A DNA stretch of 64,000 nucleotides from JALHVH01 sp964585685 (GTDB lineage: Bacteria > Acidobacteriota > Aminicenantia > Aminicenantales > Saccharicenantaceae). The translations under genes were made by a program, and so were the position numbers. The notes under the pieces are model-generated. The model saw only the letters and a list, made by a program, of their open reading frames with translations, did not search any database and was not told the DNA's origin. This document shows, one piece after another, positions 53,518 to 62,142 of the stretch; position 1 is the stretch's first letter, and the number at the start of each line of letters is the position of its first letter. The stretch covers positions 104,723 to 168,722 of the forward strand of contig CAZPEP010000064.1 in assembly GCA_964585685.1 (NCBI GenBank). The letters are read 5' to 3'.

Positions 53518-54630
53518 CTATCGGCGGAAGGTATGGTTGTATCTATTGTTCCGATGCTCGATATCCCGGAAGTCGTTAAAGCCGTCGGAGGACTTGACGA
53601 GAAGAACCTCAAGGGAGACGGAACCTTCATTCCCCAAAGTTCCGGCCGCATCCAGCTTCCGGGCGATTGTATAAAGCCGTTGCCCGGGAATCATATCAAC
53701 CGTTTTATACAATATGACGCCGAAGCAGGTACCGGCATACCTGAATTTATTCAATGACCCGATATTTCCATCTATCCGGATGGTCATCTTCAGAATCCTC
53801 TCTGCCCAATCGTAGGTCACTTCGGTAATCATGGCATCGTAGCTGTACTTCAGGGCCATCGGCTTCAAGTTATACGATTGGGAATCGCTGGCCATCCCGT
53901 TGACCTTGTTTTCGTTGATCTTTACGGTGACCAGATTGCCGATCGTCCATTGGGCATCCCAGACCTTCGTCTGATATTTGATTTCGTACCCAAAAAAGGA
54001 CGGGACCTCCCATCCCGGCGGGGCTTCGAATGCGGGAAATATAAGACTTCCCTGAGCGACTTCCTTGTTGTCGATGAGCACCCGGTAATCGGGTTTCACC
54101 GGCATGTCCGAAGCCTTAGGCAGAGGGCCCGTTCCGGAGTTCTTGTAGGCGAAGGTGATCACGAGCCCGTCCTCGTACGGGACCAGCTTGACATCGGAGA
54201 TGGACAGGACCGGGAACTTAAAGCGGAGACCGGCCCGGTCGCCCGGGTCGATCGGGCGAGCGACATTGATCGGAGGGTTGCTGGAGGAGGCGCTGGCGAT
54301 ATTGAAGGCTTTGCCGATGCCGACGATATTGTCGCCGATCGTTCGCACGCGGATCTTATAGGTATCCGCCGCCAGGGTCGTGGGAATCGTCCACGAGTAA
54401 GAGCCGTTATTGGGCGTGCTCTTCACGATGTCCGTAACGAAGGTTCCATCCTTCCAGAGCATGATCTTGACGGTGGGTTTCGTCGTACCCGTCGATGTCC
54501 ATTGAATGACGTACGTTCCCCCCATATTCCAGGTCACGCCGGCGGCAGGCTGGGTCACGGTAATCTGCTGGGCCCATCCGATCCCGACCAGGACGAATAA
54601 AAGGGCGCCGAGGCAAGCGGTTTTTTTCAT
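53518..54630 (-). CDS. Secreted protein with Kre9/KNH-type Ig-like domain (paralogue 1)
   Basis: 370 aa. Signal peptide MKKTACLGALLFVLVGIGWAQ. Residues 22-115 form a Kre9/KNH (PF10342) domain: ITVTQPAAGVTWNMGGTYVI, IQWTSTG, and YSWTIPTTLAADTYKIRV. The remaining 250 residues are beta-rich with LPVKPDYRVLIDNKEV, MPVKPDY being shared with the next paralogue. ATG 54630 follows AGGAG; an extension upstream lacks signal features. Probable extracellular binding or adhesion protein; the C-terminal codons run into copied RRM-gene sequence. Confidence 0.78.
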   Translation of the reverse strand: MKKTACLGALLFVLVGIGWAQQITVTQPAAGVTWNMGGTYVIQWTSTGTTKPTVKIMLWKDGTFVTDIVKSTPNNGSYSWTIPTTLAADTYKIRVRTIGDNIVGIGKAFNIASASSSNPPINVARPIDPGDRAGLRFKFPVLSISDVKLVPYEDGLVITFAYKNSGTGPLPKASDMPVKPDYRVLIDNKEVAQGSLIFPAFEAPPGWEVPSFFGYEIKYQTKVWDAQWTIGNLVTVKINENKVNGMASDSQSYNLKPMALKYSYDAMITEVTYDWAERILKMTIRIDGNIGSLNKFRYAGTCFGVILYKTVDMIPGQRLYTIARKLDAAGTLGNEGSVSLEVLLVKSSDGFNDFRDIEHRNNRYNHTFRR

Positions 54631-54766
54631 ACCCCATCTCCTCCGGTCCGGAGAAAAAGAACGCTCCCGGACCGCCCAAGTTGGTTCATTGATAGGAATT
54701 TCCTTATTAGCGCGGCATGGAATCGCCGGCTTTGGACTCATAATCAACCCTTCCCCTCACAAAATT

Positions 54767-54795
54767 AGGATATCCCGGCCCCGGACAGATGTCAA
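54767..54795 (-). promoter_or_regulatory. IS-end promoter upstream of Kre9-like paralogue 1
   Basis: Minus strand: TTGACA (54790-54795), 17 bp containing GGGGCCGGG, TATCCT (54767-54772). The gene starts about 135 nt downstream. Confidence 0.7.
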
Positions 54796-54929
54796 TAACT
54801 CGGAATCCGGCGGGCAGGAGCTTCGTCGGGCAAATTATCGGGCCGGACGGCCGGGAAAGCGGCCAAACGAGGCTGGCCCTTCCTTCTCGCTCAGATCACC
54901 CGCTATTCGTACTCCCCGCTTGCCTCGAC

Positions 54930-54959
54930 AGCCTTGCAGTCCTCATGGCTTCCATGAGG
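54930..54959 (+). repeat. Hairpin element copy 2
   Basis: Core CTCATGG-CTT-CCATGAG (perfect 7-bp arms) preceded by AGCCTTGCAG. Inserted antisense to the transposase remnant. Confidence 0.7.
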
Positions 54960-55093
54960 GCCGCCATCAGGGCGACCTGCTCAACGATATGGACCAGCGA
55001 CGGCTTCTCCGCGACAAAGGTCAGCTTCAGATGCTCCATAATCCGGTCCACGACGGCATACTCCGTAAGGAAAGCGACGACCTTCATCCTCCC

Positions 55094-55126
55094 GCACTCA
55101 TGGAAGCCATAAGTCCTGCAAGGCTG
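55094..55126 (-). repeat. Hairpin element copy 1
   Basis: Minus strand: CAGCCTTGCAGG, then CTTATGG-CTT-CCATGAG. Flanked by TGCGG on both sides, a possible 4-5 bp target duplication. Changes the frame of the transposase remnant. Confidence 0.7.
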
Positions 55127-55237
55127 CCGCAGCGGGGACAAATGAGCAGGTCGACTTCATAAACCTTCCGGATCATCTCAGCCCTGACCTTGGAAGGAGC
55201 GGGCCTCAGCTCCTTCGACGTCTGGCCGCGTGGCGCG

Positions 55238-55414
55238 GCCGGGAATGCCATGCGCGGAGAGGCCATCGCCCTGGATTCCGGGAACGGCCTCGTTCACAAC
55301 CCCGGCAAGCTCACCGCCCTCATCGGCGGCAAGGATCTCATCGTCATCGACACCGGAGACGCGCTCCTCATCTGCCGCAGGGACCTAGACCAGTTGGTAT
55401 TGTGTCCCCCCTGA
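55238..55414 (+). pseudogene. Fragment of mannose-1-phosphate guanylyltransferase (manC/algA)
   Basis: The plus-strand frame gives GNGLVHNPGKLTALIGGKDLIVIDTGDALLICRRD, almost the whole conserved C-terminal strand set of GDP-mannose pyrophosphorylases (VGVKDLIVVDTxDALLV). The catalytic N-terminal 250 residues are missing and no start or ribosome site exists. It lies between the IS91 remnant and the Kre9-like gene and ends in the GGTATTGTGTCCCC motif also seen in the palindrome at 29 kb. Confidence 0.7.
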
Positions 55415-55441
55415 TGGTTTACCGCCTATGTTTTCCCTTCG

Positions 55442-56950
55442 TTACCGGATGTAGTCCAGGGTCTTGGCGTCCAGGACGCTCCCCCCGCCCCCATAGAGAT
55501 AGGCTTCGTAGATGATCCTGAAACCTCCTCCGGGGCGCGGCTCGCTCGCCTCGAACTTGCGCGATGCCCCGGCCGCGAGCGTGGGGATCGCCCACTCGCG
55601 CATCGTGGACGAGTTTCGCTTCAGAACGAGCCGGAGGGCGGTATAGGGATTCGGGGTCTTGTTGTTCACGAGGATCGTGGGAACGAGCATCGGCTTCCCG
55701 GCGGAGTCCTGCATTTCCAGGACCTTCAGGGAATCGATGACCGGTCCCTTGAGAACCGACGGACGGGTGAAGCGGATTCGGACGGAATTATTGCTTTCAT
55801 CGAGCTCGTCCCGCTTATCGGTCGAGACCCTGATCGTGAGGTCATAGAAGAGGGAATAGGGCCCCCCTAAGCCCTTTTCAACGCGGAAGGGGAAGGGGCC
55901 GGTCGCCGGGATCACGGCCACGCGCTCCAGAAGGATCGTGAACGGCCCTTCCGGTGTCGTCACCGTCGCCTCTCTCGGGCCCGCGTGCAGGTTATCGGCG
56001 GGATGATAGCCCTGGGCGAAGATGCTGACGGAAACGCTCTTGGAAACCCAGGGGATTCCCCCGACCTTGGTGACGACCGCGGTGATCATGTTCCGGCTCC
56101 AATCGAAAGTGACCGGACCGAACGCCAGGTCGTAGCCGACCGGGAGCGCGATCAGCCGGAGGGAAGACGTCTTGGAGGCGACGCCCTGGCCCAGAACGTT
56201 GCGCTCGTCGAGAGTGATCGTGATCTGGTTTCCGATGGACCAAGGCCAAGGAGCCTCCGGGCCCGGGAAATTGATGAAGCCTCCGGAGTTCGTCGGCTGT
56301 TCGTAGCCCGGCCCGGCCGGCGGGCTCTCGGGGATCCAGAGATCCCCGGCGTCGATCTGCCGGCCATCGATGATCACCTTGTAGTCGGGTTTGACGGGGA
56401 GCTCGTGACGGGGCGGCAGAGAGCCGTTCCCCACGTTCTTGTATCCGAAGATGATCGCGTAGCCGCTCGCGTTCGGGGTCAAGCTGATTGCCGTCACGGC
56501 CAGCTTGGGCTTGAACAGCAGGGGCGCCGGAGTATCGGGATGCCGGGGGGCCAAGATGACGGGGCCCTTTGCGGCGGCGGCGATCTCGAACTTTCCGTTG
56601 GTCTGGTCGAACCAGGTCTGGTTGATGGCCTTGATCCTGACCTTGTAGCCGTCCGCCGCGGCCGCCTGGCCTCCGCCATGAAGGGCGCCAACTTTCCAGG
56701 AGTAGGTCTTTTGGCCGACGGGAAGGTCGGGGGCAATGGTTCCCCCGGGAGAGCCGTTGAGGAAGAGCAGGAGTTTCACCCGCGTTCCGTCCGGCATGCC
56801 CGTATATGTCCAGCTGATGACCTGTGTAGATTCGAGATTCCAAGTTTCGCCGCCGTTGGGCGAGACGATCTTCAGGCTCTGCCCGAAGGAGATCCCGGAT
56901 ATTCCGGACATGAAAAGGCCGAAAACCATAAACACGAATGCTTTTTTCAT
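55442..56950 (-). CDS. Secreted protein with Kre9/KNH-type Ig-like domain (paralogue 2)
   Basis: 502 aa. Signal peptide MKKAFVFMVFGLFMSGISGISFGQ. Residues 25-125 form the Kre9-type domain: LKIVSPNGGETWNLESTQVI, ISWTYTG, YSWKVGAL, YKVRIKAI. The core LPVKPDYKVIIDGRQI matches paralogue 1; a later CARDB-like segment DELDESNNSVRIRF (adhesion/binding Ig fold) and a second Ig-like repeat extend it. No anchor is seen. Likely an extracellular glycan- or protein-binding factor. Confidence 0.8.
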   Translation of the reverse strand: MKKAFVFMVFGLFMSGISGISFGQSLKIVSPNGGETWNLESTQVISWTYTGMPDGTRVKLLLFLNGSPGGTIAPDLPVGQKTYSWKVGALHGGGQAAAADGYKVRIKAINQTWFDQTNGKFEIAAAAKGPVILAPRHPDTPAPLLFKPKLAVTAISLTPNASGYAIIFGYKNVGNGSLPPRHELPVKPDYKVIIDGRQIDAGDLWIPESPPAGPGYEQPTNSGGFINFPGPEAPWPWSIGNQITITLDERNVLGQGVASKTSSLRLIALPVGYDLAFGPVTFDWSRNMITAVVTKVGGIPWVSKSVSVSIFAQGYHPADNLHAGPREATVTTPEGPFTILLERVAVIPATGPFPFRVEKGLGGPYSLFYDLTIRVSTDKRDELDESNNSVRIRFTRPSVLKGPVIDSLKVLEMQDSAGKPMLVPTILVNNKTPNPYTALRLVLKRNSSTMREWAIPTLAAGASRKFEASEPRPGGGFRIIYEAYLYGGGGSVLDAKTLDYIR

Positions 56951-57355
56951 GTGAACACCCCCGTCCAATCCCTTTGCACATAACTTAATGGCCACTGCTG
57001 ACCCCTTCTATCAGTTATGGCCAAAGGTTATCAAGGAATGGGGGGCAAGTCAACTTGCTGGTTCAGCCCCGCCAGCCTCTTCCTGGCATCCTCGACTTCG
57101 GGCAGGCCGGGGTCAGGGTCCTGCTAGAACTCAAGCGGCCTGACCAATACTTAATCAGACAGCGAGTGACAAATTATGTTCGTTCGATGCGGCCCTATTT
57201 CTGCGCTATCCTTGAACCAGGCGCGGCCGCACACTGCCAACGGCCATCACGTTTAATCCAGGTGTCTGTCCATCGGCACTGACCACTGGTATCCTTGCCT
57301 TTATATGTCGCTTTTAAAGTCCAACGCAAGGTGACTACCCCCGCGTCTCCATAAA

Positions 57356-57384
57356 AGGATATTCCGGCCCCAAATAGGTGTCAA
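57356..57384 (-). promoter_or_regulatory. IS-end promoter upstream of Kre9-like paralogue 2
   Basis: Minus strand: TTGACA (57379-57384), 17 bp containing GGGGCCGG, TATCCT (57356-57361). The gene start is about 400 nt downstream; the stretch 56951-57355 holds no other feature I can identify. Confidence 0.65.
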
Positions 57385-57591
57385 TACCTCGGAATCCGGC
57401 TGGCAGGAGCTTTGTCGGGCAGATTATCGGGCTGGACGGCCGGGATAGCAACCAAACGAGGCTGGCCCTCCCGTCTCTCTCAGATCACCCGTTATTCATA
57501 ATCCCCTCTCTCCTCGGCCGCACTCATGGAGCCGCAAACACGTCTCCATGAGGACCGCCATCAGGGCGAAGACTTGGGCCGGCGAAGGCTT
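57385..57591 (-). pseudogene. IS91-like transposase tail with hairpin insertion
   Basis: Minus strand tail EKPSPAQVFALMA matches the C-terminal region of the remnant at 54.9 kb and is followed by the same 100-bp end. A hairpin element at 57521-57553 interrupts it. Upstream (higher coordinates) it is joined directly to an RRM-gene fragment at the word AAGGC/GAGG shared by both genes. Confidence 0.7.
57521..57553 (-). repeat. Hairpin element copy 5
   Basis: Core CTCATGGAG ... CTCCATGAG with 9-bp perfect arms and a 12-nt loop, flanked by GCGG on both sides (possible target duplication). The TTGCAG lead sequence is absent. Confidence 0.65.
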
Positions 57592-57592
57592 C

Positions 57593-57717
<125 letters not shown>

Positions 57718-57833
57718 GGCCACGCGCGACGAGAGGCTGCCCCGCAAGCCGCTGCCGATCCCGGTCGAGATAACGAAATAGAATTATTAAGTCGTGTGTC
57801 CCCGGAATTCTCCGGCTGCCAGAGTTATCCGCC

Positions 57834-57863
57834 TTGACGAGCGGCCCAGATCATCAATAAAAT
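57834..57863 (+). promoter_or_regulatory. Promoter of the three-gene secreted operon
   Basis: TTGACG (57834-57839), 18 bp, TAAAAT (57858-57863). A ribosome site GGGAG lies 8 nt before ATG 57894. Confidence 0.6.
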
Positions 57864-57893
57864 GTAGACGAATCCGTTCAACGGGAGAGCGGC

Positions 57894-58700
57894 ATGCGGA
57901 GGTATCCCTGTTTTCTCTTAATTTCACTGATGGTCTTCCTGACGTCTCCGCTCCTCGGCGCCGGCCAGAATAACGAATCCGACCTGGGGCGATTCCAGAA
58001 AAACTTCATGGCGAGCTTCATCGGCAAGCTCTCCGCGGATGGAATAACGGCGACGCCCCGCCAGCGGGCCATGCTCATGGGCTACCTCCTGAACCGCCAG
58101 GCCCAGCGCCAGGGCGAATTCGAGACGGACAAGATCCGGATGGCCTCCCTGGTCGCGAAAGTTCAAGGATTTCTCCAGTCGGTCTCCCCCGGAGAGGATC
58201 TGTGGCCGGTTGTCGAGGCGGGCCTGCGGGGCGAGTTCAAGCAGGAGGTGGACGCCCTGCTGGGAGGGTCGGCCTACGTGGAGCCGATCTTCCCCACCCT
58301 GGACGACATGGTGAGGGATTGGCGGAAATGGGAATACTGCCCGGACCGCTTTGTCGCCTATCCCGCCAACCGGGCTGTCCTAGAGATGCCTTTGGCTTTC
58401 CTCCAGATGCTGAAGGAAAACCGCTACCCGGAAGCCCTGGGCCTCGCCGGCGGCCAGTGCTACGAGCAGTTAGTCAAAGCGCTCTCGGAAAGCTCCTCTT
58501 CGCCGGAAAAGGCGGATCAATTCAACCGATATTTGCAGAGCCTGGCCTGGCAGGTCGGACAGGCGGGGATGGCGGACACCGATCCTCCCATGGCGCGGAT
58601 CATATTCTCGCTGCGGAATCCGAACGGAAAATGGGAGGAGGAGCCGTGCATCATGATCCTGGACAACGGGATCTGGAAAGTCGCCAAGTTCATCGATTGA
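57894..58700 (+). CDS. Secreted hypothetical protein, first gene of a three-gene operon
   Basis: 268 aa. Signal peptide MRRYPCFLLISLMVFLTSPLLGAG. The remainder is mainly helical, with a DLGRFQKNFMASFIGKLSADG segment and MRRL-like hydrophobic patches; no family recognised. Cysteines are few. Start decided by the upstream GGGAG. The next gene begins 32 nt later. Confidence 0.75.
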   Translation: MRRYPCFLLISLMVFLTSPLLGAGQNNESDLGRFQKNFMASFIGKLSADGITATPRQRAMLMGYLLNRQAQRQGEFETDKIRMASLVAKVQGFLQSVSPGEDLWPVVEAGLRGEFKQEVDALLGGSAYVEPIFPTLDDMVRDWRKWEYCPDRFVAYPANRAVLEMPLAFLQMLKENRYPEALGLAGGQCYEQLVKALSESSSSPEKADQFNRYLQSLAWQVGQAGMADTDPPMARIIFSLRNPNGKWEEEPCIMILDNGIWKVAKFID

Positions 58701-58732
58701 GCCGAATGCCGCGTGAAAAAGGGAGGGACCTC

Positions 58733-59995
58733 ATGATTAAAAAGCTCGGCGCCATCGGCCTTTTGATGCTCATCTTGGGCGCCCCGGCCGCGGCGGGCGC
58801 ACCGGACGACGAGGATCTCCTTTACAAGTTCGCCATCTACACCCGGGATGTCTATCTTGGCGACGCCCTGAAGAATACGGACCCGAATGCGCTCAGCCCT
58901 GCCCTGGCCGGAAAAATATTCAGCCCCCGCGTGTTGGGCTACTCCCTCGCCAACCTCCTCCGGTACGCCCGGCGCGGTTCGGAAAATCATCAAATCTGGC
59001 TGAGGCTGGATCGCAGACTTAAACAGACACTGTTCGAGATCATCGACCTGCAGGCCGCCCAGGAAGGCTGGGTCAGCGTTGAGATTGAAGAGCGCAAGCA
59101 GGACGCATTGAAGCAGTACATAGGGGCTCAGCAGCACTGGTTCGACGACGCCATGGTTACCGCTACGGGCGTCAAGCCGAATGAAGCGCCCAACTTTTTC
59201 GATACCCTGGCAACCGTCCAGCCCGCCCCCCAGCCGATCGAGCAACCCGTCCCGTCGCCGATTGAGCCGCCTGTCCCCCAGCCGGTCGTCGAAACGCCTC
59301 CCTCGCCGCCGGTCCAGCCCCCCGCTCCGCCGGTTCATCCCCCCAACCCCCCGCCCCCCTCGCCGGCGGATGCCGTCGCGGGCACCTACAGGGTCACCGG
59401 GAAACCGCATTATGATCAAAATCCCAGCGCCTCCCTCGTCAGGCTCTCCGGATCGATGGACCAGGTCGAGACCGAGTTCAAGCTCTTCGACGGAACCCAG
59501 GTGACCTGGGACTACAAAGGAACCGCGACATGGGATGGCCTGGGGACCGACAGTATTCGCGACCTCAGAGGCACAACGAAGTGGCTGAAATACCCGCATA
59601 TCATCCACGAATTGACCGTAAGGATCACGCGCGGCGCCGACGGCGTCTGGCACGCCGTCGCCATCAATATCGGCGGCAACCTCTTCCAACTCGCCCAGAC
59701 GCAGGCCGTCGAACGGCCGATCCCTGCCGCGGCCAAGACCCTCACGATCAAGAACTCGACCGCGGGCAGGATCATGGTCTATTTGGACAATGTGGAGGTC
59801 GGCCTGAAAAATGACCTCGGCACCGTCGAACCTCGTTCCGAAAGGAAATTCAGCGGCATTCCCGAACGGGGACGATGGTATCTCAAGATCCTTCCCGCCC
59901 CCGACACATACCCCAAAATTCACGTGTACGAGCTGTATATCAAAGAGGCCGAGTCCGCCTACGTCTACGAAGTCCTGGAATGGCATCTCAGGTGA
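58733..59995 (+). CDS. Secreted hypothetical protein with proline-rich linker
   Basis: 420 aa. Signal peptide MIKKLGAIGLLMLILGAPAAAG. A helical N-domain (residues 25-155), then a 65-residue linker dominated by Pro, Gln and Val (about 165-225), and a beta-rich C-domain with GTYRVTGKPHYDQNPSASLV and VTWDYKGTATWDG. The linker is typical of periplasmic or surface proteins that span a gap. The frame is open about 530 nt further upstream inside the previous gene; GGGAGG before ATG 58733 decides the start. No family recognised. Confidence 0.78.
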   Translation: MIKKLGAIGLLMLILGAPAAAGAPDDEDLLYKFAIYTRDVYLGDALKNTDPNALSPALAGKIFSPRVLGYSLANLLRYARRGSENHQIWLRLDRRLKQTLFEIIDLQAAQEGWVSVEIEERKQDALKQYIGAQQHWFDDAMVTATGVKPNEAPNFFDTLATVQPAPQPIEQPVPSPIEPPVPQPVVETPPSPPVQPPAPPVHPPNPPPPSPADAVAGTYRVTGKPHYDQNPSASLVRLSGSMDQVETEFKLFDGTQVTWDYKGTATWDGLGTDSIRDLRGTTKWLKYPHIIHELTVRITRGADGVWHAVAINIGGNLFQLAQTQAVERPIPAAAKTLTIKNSTAGRIMVYLDNVEVGLKNDLGTVEPRSERKFSGIPERGRWYLKILPAPDTYPKIHVYELYIKEAESAYVYEVLEWHLR

Positions 59996-60063
59996 CGGCC
60001 CGATATCGCCGCCCGAAGACGTATGCATCGCCGGAAGATGGGACTCAGGCCTAAGGAGGAACC

Positions 60064-61038
60064 ATGAGAGTGAAGATATTTTTCTGTCTTTGCGTCTCTC
60101 TGCTTCTCTTGATTCTTTGTCCGGAGATCTCTTCAAACCCCCAGGATCCGGACTCCATCGAGGTTTACGCCGGCCTGCCGATCGAGGTCCATCTCCTCAT
60201 CGCCGACATCAAGCTTGATGAGCTTATTCAGGGCGCGGAATCCGGCGGGGAGACGACGAAGGCGCGGACGCTTAAAGAAGCGAAGGCGCTCCTTAAAGAG
60301 GCCATCCGAAAATTCGAATACTACAAGACGGGGGATAAAAATATCCTTTCGGAACAATGGGGTTTCTCCTGGGTTCCTCTCCGACCCGATTTCCCGTCCG
60401 TCACAAAAAGCCCCCTCTCCCTCCTGGAGCATACGTGGATCGCTTACGATGCGGCTACTCAGCTCAGATCCAGCATCATGATCGCTCCCGTTCAATACTC
60501 TCCGGCCCAGGTCGAATTGCATAGGTCGTTGGATGACTCCATCGGGTTGATGGAAAAGACCGTTGAAGCGGTTGAATCCATCGGGGTCTGGCTCGTTCAC
60601 GGGCGCTCCGACGCGCGGTTGATGATTTCCGCTCCTCCGGAATATAAGCCGATAACTCCCTTGAAATCCGACCTGGTCCGCCTTCTCAAGTCCAAGCCGG
60701 ACGGCTCTCCCCAGGCCGTGGTGTTTGTGAGCCAAGCCTTGCTGGACCGCGAGGAGATGGGCTTGACTCCGGAGCAGTATCGGGATAAAAAGATCGAAGA
60801 GGTGCGCCGGCAATTCCCGGATATGTCCGACGTCGAGCTCGGCGAAGGCCGGGCGGCTTCAGCGTCCTTCACGACCCCTTTTTCTTATCAATACACTTGG
60901 GAAGGCGACCTTATCAAAGCCCTCGTTTATATCCACAGGATCGGGGAAAGCGCTTACGACATCAACTATGTCTCTGTCGCCGGAAGCTTCGACCGCGCCG
61001 AAGCCGACCGCATCATTCGGTCCTTCCTCAAGCTTTAA
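60064..61038 (+). CDS. Secreted hypothetical protein, third gene of the operon
   Basis: 324 aa. Signal peptide MRVKIFFCLCVSLLLLILCPEISS. No cysteine motif or known fold is recognised; a mixed alpha/beta content is likely, with SFLKL at the C-terminus. AAGGAGG lies 4 nt before the ATG. 68 nt after the previous gene. With the two genes before it, it may form one envelope complex. Confidence 0.75.
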   Translation: MRVKIFFCLCVSLLLLILCPEISSNPQDPDSIEVYAGLPIEVHLLIADIKLDELIQGAESGGETTKARTLKEAKALLKEAIRKFEYYKTGDKNILSEQWGFSWVPLRPDFPSVTKSPLSLLEHTWIAYDAATQLRSSIMIAPVQYSPAQVELHRSLDDSIGLMEKTVEAVESIGVWLVHGRSDARLMISAPPEYKPITPLKSDLVRLLKSKPDGSPQAVVFVSQALLDREEMGLTPEQYRDKKIEEVRRQFPDMSDVELGEGRAASASFTTPFSYQYTWEGDLIKALVYIHRIGESAYDINYVSVAGSFDRAEADRIIRSFLKL

Positions 61039-61996
61039 CGTAATTCCCGGGACGCGGGAATTCTGGGGATACACGCCGAGCCGGCCTTTTTCGAACGCTA
61101 GCCTTTGATGTCTTTCCCCGTCTTCTTGCCGCCGACGCGACGTATGAGCCCGGCCCCCATGAGCGGCTTGAACAGATTCGCCGCTCCTTGGCGCGTTATG
61201 CCCAGGGCATCCAGATCTCGCTTGGCATACAGCCCGGGGTAACGGACCATAACCTACCCTTTGTCGGGAATATGCGAGGTCACCCTGGCGATGAACTCCA
61301 GATAATCCATCGTCTCCAGTTCCGCGCCGTTTTGGCCGTGCCGGTAACCGACCTTGCCCTCACGGTCCAGGAACAAGAGGCGCTCCAAAGCCAGCCCGGA
61401 CGGACCATGTATTTTCCCACCCGCTCGGCCTCGAGCTTGGTCCGGGCCCGGACCCGGCTGTGAACGTTAAAGCCCGTATGCCGCCAGGAGAGAATCCGCT
61501 CAGCCCACTCCTGGCTCAAGAGCCCCTTACTGACAAGAAGCGCCAGGACCTCCCGGCCGAAGATCTCGGCCAGCCGCGCGTCGTCCAAACGTGGAAGCCT
61601 GTGGAAGATCCCCGCCCGGTCGACACCGCCCTCGGTCACCAGGAGATGGACGTGCGGGTGGAAGTTGATCCGATCCCCGAAGGTCTGGACGGCGACAATG
61701 ATGCCGGGGACGAGCGCTTCGCCCGTCAGGGCTTCGAGGTAGACCGTGAGGGCCCTGACGGCTGACCGGCAGAGCTCCCCGAGGAGCTTTCTCCTGAACT
61801 TGAAGAAGATCCTCAGCGTCTTGGGGATGGTGAAGACGACCTGACGATGAGGGACATCCAGGAGCAGCGTCTCCCTCACCCACTCGCCCCACTCCTCCAG
61901 GCGCTTGGCGTAACAGGACGGGCAGAAGCCCCGCGTCTTGCAGGAGAACGTCAACAGATGTTCAGCATGGCAGTCCGGGCAGCGGATCCGGGCCGC

Positions 61997-62035
61997 GCTT
62001 CGCAGTCCTCATGATTCGGCTACGATTCATGAGGG
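61997..62035 (+). repeat. Hairpin element copy 4
   Basis: TCGCAGTCCTCATGA ... TCATGAGG: arms CCTCATGAATCG and CGATTCATGAGG pair almost perfectly over a short loop. Inserted antisense to the IS91 gene and frame-shifting it. Confidence 0.7.
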
Positions 62036-62109
62036 CGAAGCCCGAGCGGGGATTGCCGCAATCGAGGTAGCGCTCGACGACCTCCTGGACGATCGGCCGA
62101 AAATACCCA

Positions 62110-62142
62110 TACTCATAGAAGCAATGAGTACTGCAAAGCCTG
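62110..62142 (-). repeat. Hairpin element copy 3
   Basis: Minus strand CAGGCTTTGCAGTACTCAT, then TGCTTCT and ATGAGTA; flanked by GAGTA. Exactly 33 bp, so the transposase frame is kept with 11 extra codons. Confidence 0.72.

Larger units (their letters stand above)
54800..55225 (-). pseudogene. IS91-like transposase C-terminal remnant with two hairpin insertions
   Basis: Minus strand carries MIRKVYEVDLLICPRCG, the zinc-ribbon region that ends IS91-family transposases, then, in another frame, MKVVAFLTEYAVVDRIMEHL and a C-terminal tail. Frame is broken by a hairpin element at 55094-55126 right after the CPRCG cysteines; a second element at 54930-54959 sits in the last codons. The N-terminal two thirds of the transposase are missing. 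The 100 bp after the stop are shared with the other IS-end copies at 53.2 and 57.4 kb. Confidence 0.75.

Noticed and set aside
59218..59370. Proline-rich repeat looking like a tandem DNA repeat or CRISPR-like array
   Set aside because: It is a coding Pro/Gln/Val linker with irregular unit lengths; no constant repeats or spacers.
58517..60136. 539-codon minus-strand frame opposite the secreted operon
   Set aside because: The plus-strand genes have signal peptides and ribosome sites; the opposite frame has neither and is rich in Gly-Arg-Asp repeats from the proline linker.
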